From Cacajao melanocephalus (lineage: Eukaryota; Chordata; Mammalia; Primates; Pitheciidae), in NCBI GenBank assembly GCA_963573385.1, contig CAUYLG010051124.1, positions 1 through 64,000 of the forward strand: a stretch of DNA of 64,000 nucleotides, read 5' to 3'. Positions 56,261-64,000 of this stretch are shown here, in pieces; positions within the stretch are counted from its first letter, which is position 1, and every line of letters starts with the position of its first letter. The notes beneath the pieces were generated by a model. It did not search any database. It was not told where the DNA came from and saw nothing but the letters and a program-made list of their open reading frames with translations. Made by a program: the position numbers and the translations under genes.

Positions 56261-57539
56261 CCGGAGTTCGGGTGGAGGGGCCACAAAGACTCTTATCATT
56301 CTCCCTGCAGTTTAACGTTTCCATTTCCATAAGTCCTGATAAAAGTCTCCTAGGGCTTTCCAGCTCCTGGCTTTTCTCCTGTGCAAAGCCACTTCCATTA
56401 TTTTTGCTTTCAATTCAGTTTCATTAGAACAAAACAAGAAAACAAAAACATGTATTTTCTATGCCCATTACTCTAGCTCTTCCTTTGAAAAATGTCAGGC
56501 AAGTCAATGTGGTCGGTCTTAGCCGTATTACACTTAAAAAAGATTAAAAAGATGAAATATTATTTGAAAATTATAGAAAATTGGTGGGTAATGAGACTGG
56601 CTCTGATTCACATTCAAAATAGATTTCCTATCTGGCAGGAACAGGCTCGGGTTGGGGGAGGGCAGGCTGGAGGATTTGAAGGCAGAGCTCTTAGAAACCT
56701 GGCTTTCCCCTTCTCATCTGCCTGTGGAGACAATTGATAATCTCTTCCTTTTCAGAGAAAAATATAATTTAAAAATGGTGTGCCTCCTTTTTAGTTCACA
56801 GTCTAAAGGCATTGGAATAGCAGATTCTGTTTCAAAATGAGACCTGCATGTTAATGTCACAAAAACGATCAAAAATTAAAACCCCAAATTCTTAAAAGGT
56901 AGATGTTAATAGTTCACGACAAAAGCACTGACTGTCTCAGCAAACAAGGGATTCATGTGGGAATTGCTGTCCTTTGTGAAGATAATTACAGAGTTACTGA
57001 AACCAAGCTTTTCAGCGAATCACAGGAAAAGAAATCTTTGACCCATATTTAATATTTGAATTTCTCTCCACCTGAAGTTAGGATCAGATTTGCCTCCATG
57101 GATAAATTAGGTGCAGAAAAGCGCAGCCGGCCTGGGAGCAGGGTCGTCTTTGTGGTTCTCTGTCCCATCCCACGCCAGCCTCCAGGGATACTGGGTGACA
57201 GGCAGCAGGGAAGGCTGTGCTGATCCTCCTTCTCCTCCTGGGCTGTGAACTGTTTCATCATCAGTTTTAGGTTTTGAAGCCAACCCTTCAATGCTTGATT
57301 ATTTTCTCCGAGGCATCAGGTCAAAGATTCCTGTAGCTGTCGCCTGGGAGGACGGGAGGAAGTGGGGCTTCCTAACAAAGGTCGTTTAGCCCAGAGCTGC
57401 TCTGCTTTGAGCGTTCTGCATTTTCTGCCAAAATACACTGAAAAAATGACAAGTCATAATAGGAACAAGGTTTTAGAATTTCTGCTATATCTTTAAATAA
57501 CGTTCTGTTGTCCCTTCCCTTTTTGTTTGCTTTGTACTA
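56261..57539. other. Repeat-poor AT-rich unique sequence
   Basis: About 1.3 kb in which I recognise no repeat. Confidence 0.5.
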
Positions 57540-57970
57540 CAAAAGTAATAAAAACGTTACAGACTGTAAAGAAAATGCAGATTAAAAAGGGAAGAAAATG
57601 GAAACTCTGCATCTTTCCATCTAGTGATAAGCAGTATTAATATTTTGGTGGATACTTTGTGTGTGTGTGTGTGTGTGTGTAGCCATTTGGTCTTCATTCA
57701 ATAAATATTCATTAGCCCTCACTTAGCATACTTGATAGGTTAACAAAACTGCCATCATATTTAATTACTGTCTTTTTACTTAATATCCTCCATGACAATA
57801 AAACAACATCTTTCAAAATCACTTTTAATGGCCTCATAACTTTCCATTGCATGGGTATGCAAATATGCTAAAGTAGTGTATTTCTTGAACTGATAAATGA
57901 ATAGATACAATTCATCATTTCAGTGTGGCTTAACATCTAAAGGCCTTTCCCCCCTTTAATCAATATATTA
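57540..57970 (-). mobile_element. Ancient L1/LINE 3' region, antisense
   Basis: 'tctgcatctttccatctagt' followed by gcagtattaatattttggtg, then ttttaatggcctcataactttc near 57824-57845 and 'ccattgcatgggtatgcaaa' recall the reverse of old L1 3' ends. Confidence 0.6.
57659..57680. repeat. (GT)11 microsatellite
   Basis: Uninterrupted GT dinucleotides inside the LINE fragment. Confidence 0.95.
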
Positions 57971-57999
57971 TTAGTATTTATATTAACAGTATTATAATT

Positions 58000-58140
58000 T
58001 TAACAATAGTAAGAGCAACCATTAACATTTCTTCGGTACTTAATTGCGTGTCAGACATTGTGCTTAAAGCTTCACATGAAATATTTTACTTAAATCCCAC
58101 AAGTCTATGAAATATCTACTATATTTATATTAACTGTCAG
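58000..58140 (-). mobile_element. MIR SINE, antisense
   Basis: 'gtcagacattgtgcttaaag' and 'acttaaatcccacaagtcta' are reverse MIR. Confidence 0.75.
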
Positions 58141-58493
58141 GCTATAGCATTCACCCTAAATTCTCCGTCCCTTTATGCAAAGGAAAAATTAGATTTGTTT
58201 CTCTGTGTCTTTTAACATCACCTCAGATTCTGCAACTTTTGGTTTGACTAAAACCAGAGAATGATTATAAAGCACCTATTATTTTAAAAAGCACAAATGT
58301 ACACTGAAATACATTTTCAAGCAGTACATGATAGTATGCATTTCAGAAGTGAAAATCATTTGACTGTGTTTGTTTTACCTTAGTACGTTTAGATATCTCA
58401 TTTTGCTTTATTATTTTGAAGCAATATTATTAATGCCCACCCATGAAGGCTAAAATATTTAGATTATTTTCACCTCCACCTCTTTCCCTAACT
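58141..58493. other. AT-rich unassigned sequence
   Basis: No feature recognised. Confidence 0.4.
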
Positions 58494-58506
58494 TCTCTTT
58501 ACATTT

Positions 58507-58805
58507 TTTTTTTTTCCTTGAGATAGAGTCTCACTCTGTCATCAAGGCTAGAGTGCAGTGGTGCGATCTCGGCTCACTGCAACCTCTACCTTCTAAGCTC
58601 AAGAGATTCTCATGCCTCAGCATCCTGCAGCTGGGATCACAGGCATGTACCACCACAGCCATCTAATTTTTTGTATTTTTAGTAGAGACCAGAGTTTTGC
58701 TCTGTTGGCCAGGCTGGTGTCATACTCCGGTCCTCAAGTGATCTGCCCTCCTCATCCTCCCAGAGTGCTGGGATTGGATTACAGACGTGAGCCACCTTGC
58801 CTGGC
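58507..58805 (-). mobile_element. Alu (AluJ-like), antisense
   Basis: Antisense Alu from a T tract to gagccaccttgcctggc. Flanks ctctttacattttt (58494-58507) and ctctttgcaattttt (58806-58820) form a degraded target-site duplication. Confidence 0.95.
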
Positions 58806-58984
58806 CTCTTTGCAATTTTTAAAGAAGCAATTATAGTTCTTCTATGGTTTGTTAAGGATCTAAAAGTAGACCTCCCATACCTGGTCCTAATCCTATGTGA
58901 GTAGAACACAAAGACTGAGTGCCTTTTTCATCTTTTTAGAGTGCATACTTTGGTAATCTTTTCAGAAAAGTGAGTGGGAGGTAA

Positions 58985-59257
58985 ATTGTCTAAGTCTTTG
59001 TATATATAAAAATGCTTTCACCCTTCTCCTCCACCTGATTGGTTGATTGGCTGTGTTTGGAATTCCAGTATTAAACTAGTTTTCTGCCTGAACTTTTAAG
59101 GCATTATTTCATTGCCTTCTAGTTCTCATTGTTGCTGAGAAGCCTGAAGCCAAAAAAACTAGGAATAAAAATAATAATACCCACAAGCAAGATGATAAAA
59201 AAAATAATTTTTCTCTCTTCAGCTCTCAGGATTCTCTTTTGATATTTTTTACATTTT
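58985..59257 (-). mobile_element. Probable ancient L1 fragment, antisense
   Basis: 'ttcattgccttctagttctc', then attgttgctgagaagcctga and 'agctctcaggattctctttt', resemble an antisense ancient L1 segment. Confidence 0.5.
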
Positions 59258-59412
59258 ACTGGGGTGTGGTGGCACTTTGGGAGGCTGAGACACTCCCAGC
59301 ACTTTGGGAGGCTGAGACAGGAGGATTGTCTGAGCCCCAGGAACTTGAGACCAGCCTGAACCACATAGTGAGACCCTGTCTCTATTTTTAAAAGTGTAAA
59401 AAAAAAAAACCT
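59258..59412 (+). mobile_element. Alu-derived monomer (FLAM-like) with internal duplication
   Basis: A single Alu left-arm unit with an A tail. The block gcactttgggaggctgagac occurs twice about 28 bp apart. Confidence 0.85.
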
Positions 59413-59578
59413 TTTAATAAAAATTTGAAAATAGATTTGGTGCTCTTAAATATCATAAGGGTATAACCAGTTTGACTCATTTATTCATTTTTATTCATTA
59501 TGCTTTCATTGTTAAGAAATCTTTCTCTATTGTTCTGTCTGGCCAAAACTCTTCTATGTCACTCAGCTCTTCTCATAG
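59413..59578 (-). mobile_element. Possible continuation of the ancient L1
   Basis: AT-rich sequence between FLAM and MST. It is assigned only by position and composition. Confidence 0.3.
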
Positions 59579-59994
59579 TGACATAATTTGGATCTGTGTC
59601 CCCACCCAAATCTCATGTGGAATTGTAATCCCCAGGGTTGGAGGTGGGGCCTGGTGGGAGGTGACTGGATCATGGAGGTGGATCCTTCATGAATGGCTTA
59701 ACATCATCCCCTGGGAGGTGTTCTCACGATAGTGAGTTAGTTCTCGTGAGATCTGGTTGTTTAAAAGTGTGTGGCTCCTCCCCCTTACTCTCTTGCTGTT
59801 CTGGTCATGTAAGATGCCTGCTCCTGCTTTGCCTTCCGCCATGATTGGAAGCTCCCTGAGGCCTCCCCAGAAGCAGAAGCTGCTACACTTCCTGTTCAGC
59901 CTTCAGAACTGTGAGTCAATTAAACCTCTTTTCTTTATAAATTACCCAGTCTCAGGTATTTCTTCACAGCAATGCAAGAACAGACTAATACACA
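59579..59994 (+). mobile_element. MSTB-type MaLR solo LTR, sense
   Basis: Full-length sense LTR: tgacataatttggatctgtg, 'ggtggggcctggtgggaggt', 'gtcaattaaacctcttttct', ending cagactaatacaca. Flanking duplication not clear. Confidence 0.92.
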
Positions 59995-60400
59995 GATACA
60001 TTTTTTTTCATCTCCTTATCTTCTTTGCTCTCTGCTCTGGGAGACTTTTCGTGGCTTTTCCTATTGCCTTTCTTTTGTTGTTTTTATTTTGGTAATAGCT
60101 TTTTTTAAAAAAATTCAACAAACTCCTTCTTGCTGTCTGATTTTTCCCTGTTGGTAGCAGTTTGTTTTACTTTCATTGAGACAATATTTGCTCTCTCTTT
60201 TTTTTGAGGATACTAATTGTAATTACTTTGAATGTGTTCTTTCATTCCCTAAGTTATTTCTTTTTTCTCTGGGTTCTTGGTTGTTCACGTTCATATTGGT
60301 CCTTCTTTGTACTATTTTCTGCAGGTAACCTGTGAGTTTTGCTTTCATTCATTTTTTGATGAAGGTCTAAGTTGGTCAATAACAAAGAGTGGCTGGGGTA
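59995..60400 (-). mobile_element. Possible ancient L1, remainder
   Basis: T-rich sequence consistent with an antisense LINE. No diagnostic block. Confidence 0.3.
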
Positions 60401-61184
60401 GAATCCTCTGCCATTATCAGCTTCTCTCTGGATGAAAATGATGTGAGAGGGTTGTTCCAACCACCGGGTTTGCCGCCATCCCTAAGAAATGCGCCACCAA
60501 GGAGGTCACCGCTGGGGGCACCAGCCTCTTTCGTGAAAGCATTTGCCTGGCCCCAGCCTTGGGGGGTGGAGCGGGGGTGGGGAGAGGTGTGTGGGGTGGA
60601 GGGGCCTGGGGTCTTCTCACTCTGCCATCTCTGCCCTGCCTTCTCCTTTGCCCTTCCCAAGTCTGGGTGGTTCCGCCATGGAAACTGGCTCCCACTCCTA
60701 GACTCCACTCCCACGCCAGCTCTCAGCTGGGCTCCTTCCACTCTGCTCTGTCAGTTTCTGCATATGTCCTTCTGGCTTCCAGCAAGGACCCACGACTGGG
60801 GGCTGCTGCCATGCCCCAGTGAATTCTCAGCACTGTGTTAACTCACTCCTTTAGACCTCCTTACTGTCCTGTTAAGGGGTTTCTGGGAGGCAAAGCCTGT
60901 TGTCATTTCAAAGGATTTTTGAAAATCACAGTCAAACATCTTGACCGGGAAGCCCCAGAAAGTTCCTGTGTGTGTGCCTCCCAATATGGTCGTGTTTGAC
61001 TAAAAATGAGAACGTTTTTCTTTCCAACGACTTCTCCCCCAGCTCCTGAAGCCAGTGAGCTTAGTCAGTTATTTATGGTTACAGCCAGTCTGTACCTCTT
61101 TTTTCCCCAGGTGGACACCCCACATCCAATCGGTCTCAGGTCCTCTCATCTGTCCTTTCAGATGTCCAGGGCTGAGCCACTGCA
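60401..61184. other. Unique sequence with a G-run cluster
   Basis: Contains the G-run cluster 60561-60611 and a strong-looking but unpaired splice acceptor (pyrimidine run ending ag at 61110). Confidence 0.5.
60561..60611 (+). other. Cluster of six G-runs (possible G-quadruplex)
   Basis: Runs of four to six G at 60561-60566, 60573-60577, 60579-60582, 60593-60596, 60601-60604 and 60608-60611. One loop is about 10 nt, so it fits relaxed rather than strict quadruplex rules. Confidence 0.55.
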
Positions 61185-61935
61185 TGCCTGACAGGCAGGC
61201 CCGTACCTCCACCCAGGCTCCTACAGTGGGGTGGGTTCTCAACCCTGCAGCTAGAGGGGCCCTTTCAGAACGTGTCAGATCATGTCCCTCCCCGACCCAA
61301 ACTTACAGTGGCTCCCATGTCACTCAAAGTAACAGCCAAAGTCCTCCCTGTGGCCTCCCTGCCCTGCGTGACCTGTATGGGCCACCTCACTGCTCCTCAA
61401 AATCGCCAGGCCCTCCTGCCTCAGGGCCTTTGCACTTGCTGTGCCCTTTGCCCAGAATGTCCCTCCCCCTCCCGTCCCCCTCTTCTCCCCCTCCTACTTA
61501 CCCCCATCCCTCCCCCTCCCGTCCCCCTCTTCTCCCCCTCCTGCTTACCCCCCATCCCTCCCCCTGCTCCCAGTCCCCCTGCACCACCATAGATCTTCCC
61601 AGTCCAGCTTCCTCACCCCCTTAGCTCTTTACTCCAATGCCACCTCTGCAGTGAGGTTTTCCAAAGCTGCCCCACTCCAATAGCCTCCTACCAAGGGTGT
61701 CACATCCTCCCTCCTCCGGGTGTGTGACTTGCCTAGTGGCAGTCACACGGTCTAACCTGTGGCAACACGCTGTGACTGAACTCACCTTGCCTCTCTCATG
61801 TTGCCTCCCACTGGAGTGCAAACTCCATGAGCTCAGGGACTTTTGCGTGTTTTATTCACTGTGCCTAATCCCAGTGCCTAGAGCAGTGCTGGGCATACAA
61901 TGGATGCTCATTCGTGTGTGATGAGTCATTGAAAA
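61185..61935 (+). mobile_element. L2 LINE, sense, long 3' portion
   Basis: Well preserved L2 order: 'cagaacgtgtcagatcatgt', a 'gtaacagccaaagtcctccc' block, 'gcctcagggcctttgcactt', 'gtgcaaactccatgagctca', 'cagtgctgggcatacaatgg'. The frame 61055-61624 is this L2 plus its minisatellite. Confidence 0.9.
61461..61580. repeat. C-rich minisatellite, 47-48-bp unit, about 2.3 copies
   Basis: Unit starts tccctccccctcccg at 61461 and 61508 and a partial copy starts at 61556. The first two copies differ by only a few bases. It lies inside the L2. Confidence 0.88.
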
Positions 61936-64000
61936 ATGAATACAGGATGTGCCTTGCCTAATCTCTGTAACACTCAAACGCCCTTCCAAACTGACTTTTT
62001 AAGAAGGGCTTTTCAAACTCCTTTCCGTGCAGCGCGGTATTTCTCAATCTTTCCTTCATCACTGTCCCCCTGGGGAGCCTTTGTAGATTTTTATTTCCTG
62101 CCTATGTTCCCCTCCATGAAACTTGAACCCCACAGATAGACTGTGTATCTGGGCTTTATACAGAAAAAGAGTAAAGTATTTTCATCCCAAGAAGCAATTT
62201 TTGCCCTCTTGGGAGCAAGATCACTCATGTTGAGTATGCATGATTTAGCACATCAGAATATTTCAAAACGCTTTAAACAAAATATAACTAGGCTTTTTTT
62301 TTTTTAAAGATGTTGTAGTGGTTTCATGGTAGAAAGGGGAACTCAGTGACTGAAGAAAGTCTGAACTCAGTGCCTTTAACCCTATAGCCATGTGTGCCGT
62401 CAGCCGCCTCCTGGGAGCAGAAGTCAAGCAGGAGCAATCAGTCAGCTCTTCCAGGGATTCCGGGTAGCCTTGTGCCATCATCACACTCCCTGGGAGCATG
62501 AAGAGACCAGCACAGCATTTGTGCAGCCTGTTCCTCATGGACCACTAAATGTATTGTGAACCAGGAAGCCAGAGCCTGGCCCCAGGCAGGGCCCAGCTCA
62601 CACACATGCTGCAGTCAGCAGCCTCTGAGCACGGAAGTGATTTTGTACAGAGGCAAGGGTGTGAGAGAGAGCACTGCTGCTTCCACCCAGGTTCCCCATC
62701 CCCTCTTCCCTGAGCTTCCCCAGTGCCCCAGCCGCAGGCAACCCCTCATCCCACCCATCATCCAGAACGTCATTGTTGTGTGGCCTATTGGACACCTCCG
62801 TGCCCTTGTTTCTCCTCACTAGGTGTGACCTGTGTCCCTTGGACCTACGCTCTCCTCTCAGCCGGGCTGGCTGGGCAGTCAGCTCATGTCTGAAGAGTGC
62901 CATGACATGTGATGGGAATGTGTAGCTTGTGCCAAGGCGTGTGGCAGCCAGTGACTTGTCTGCCTCCTAGCAGAAGGTGCTAATTAGATACTTGGTTTGC
63001 AGAGAAAGGATGCCCAGCCCTGGAGGAATCAGGTTCCATCATCCAAGTTAACAAGGAACAACTGGATGCCTAATTGTCCAGGGAGTAACAATTGTATCAA
63101 ATTATGAGCTTGAAGGAACTGATAGTGGCTCATGACTGGGGTCTCCCTGCAGACGCGAGGGGCTCTCGCTGGGCCTTTCAAATGGCTTTCTGAGCCTCCA
63201 GCCACACTGCTTTGCTTGGCACCAAAGGTTGACCCTGCAGTCCTCAGCACCCATCCCTACCTGCACCCTGGAAAGTTTACCCCATGGCTTAAATGGCAGG
63301 GGGCCGAGGGAGGGCCTGTTCCTCCGGCCTGTCAGAGAGCTGGAAGCTTTTTCAAACTTATCTTGCCTTTCGGAGCTAACACATCAGAGCTGGGCCTCCC
63401 TCTCTATCCCCCTGCAGAAAACATGGTCATGGTCTTTAGCAGTAACGGAGATGTGTTTAGGGGGTCAGGGCTGGCTTGTCTGGGACTGCAGATTACAAGA
63501 GCTGCAAAGCCACCTGGAGACCTGCCAAGCTGGGTGAGGCTCGTGGGCTGGACTTGTCTGTGGCTGGTGTGGGGAAGTAACAGGCAGCGCTGCCCTCCCC
63601 TCCTGCAGGGTCTCACTCAGCACCGAGCGTCTGGGAGGAATGAGGGTGGGGCCGGCCTCAGGGCCCTCTGTGGCTCTCCCAGATTAGGGGTCCTGCAGGG
63701 GCACGTGGGGAGGTCCACACACTGTGTGTCTACACACTAAATGTTATGCACCCAGCCAAACAATTAGATCCGATGCGTGCCGTTCTGCCACCTTGACCAA
63801 GGTACCATTATAACTGCAAAATGACAAAAATATGTGTGACCCTATTGCTTTTATGCTTATATGTTTGGTAAAATGTGAAAGATGTCAGAATTGAATGTTG
63901 TATATGTTTGGCTGTTGATGAGACAGATGGCAATATTTGGGTGTGTTTGGCCCTCTGCCCGGGAGCTTGGACCATGGGGCTCTGAGGGGCTGGTGCCCTC
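61936..64000. other. Unique sequence to the window end, ~2.1 kb
   Basis: No repeat recognised. It contains a 202-codon open frame (63132-63740) without known domains, and AT-rich unique segments at 62980-63110 and 63735-63950. Confidence 0.5.

Noticed and set aside
61081..61110. Strong splice acceptor-like pyrimidine tract
   Set aside because: No credible donor follows within several hundred bases.
61055..61624. 189-codon proline/serine-rich plus-strand frame
   Set aside because: It is an L2 with a C-rich minisatellite, which generates proline codons in any C-rich frame.

Overview
This window reads as primate, most likely human, nuclear DNA. It carries about a dozen Alu or Alu-derived copies, several MSTA/MSTB/THE1-type MaLR LTRs, a truncated MADE1, an MER1A, and old L1M, L2 and MIR remnants at typical human density. 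I found no bacterial-style coding organisation, tRNA, rRNA, CRISPR array or recognisable protein-coding gene. The long open frames are either Alu, LTR, L1 or L2 sequence read through by chance, or isolated frames without codon or family support. I read the window as intronic or intergenic sequence and did not recognise the locus.

Layout. 0-5 kb: an Alu half, an antisense L1M 3' end, a complete MER1A, an antisense MST LTR inserted into a small tandem repeat, and another old antisense L1. 6.5-12.5 kb: two sense L1 bodies, one of them missing its 3' end, with two Alus. 12.5-18.6 kb: mostly unique sequence with an Alu, an MLT1-like LTR, an L1 fragment, a MER20 and one old LTR end. 18.6-25.7 kb: MIR, an ERV1-type LTR with a CCAAT-repeat U3, nested MaLR, ERV1 and L2 insertions, and an Alu ending in a (GGAA)n microsatellite. 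26-31 kb: L1, MIR, MST and Alu nests followed by L2. 31.6-39 kb: an AT-rich tandem duplication with a truncated MADE1, MIRs, Alus, an antisense MLT1-like LTR holding a short telomere-like tract, and L2. 39-50 kb: largely unique, including the best exon candidate (39586-39639), an L1 5' region, a THE1-type LTR and two MLT1-class LTRs. 50-64 kb: L2, MIR and MER5A remnants, a long repeat-poor block (53.7-57.5 kb), a further L1/Alu/MST cluster (57.5-60.4 kb), an L2 with an internal minisatellite, and unique sequence to the end.

I did not find an undescribed biological system. The observations most worth checking are a 54-bp cassette-exon candidate with strong splice signals and one open frame, an in-register telomeric-type hexamer tract inside an LTR, a 22-unit GGAA microsatellite, an unexplained 43-bp duplication 1,280 bp apart, and several nested-insertion records. 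Family names come from memory of consensus sequences. Subfamily calls and boundaries would need a RepeatMasker/Dfam run.
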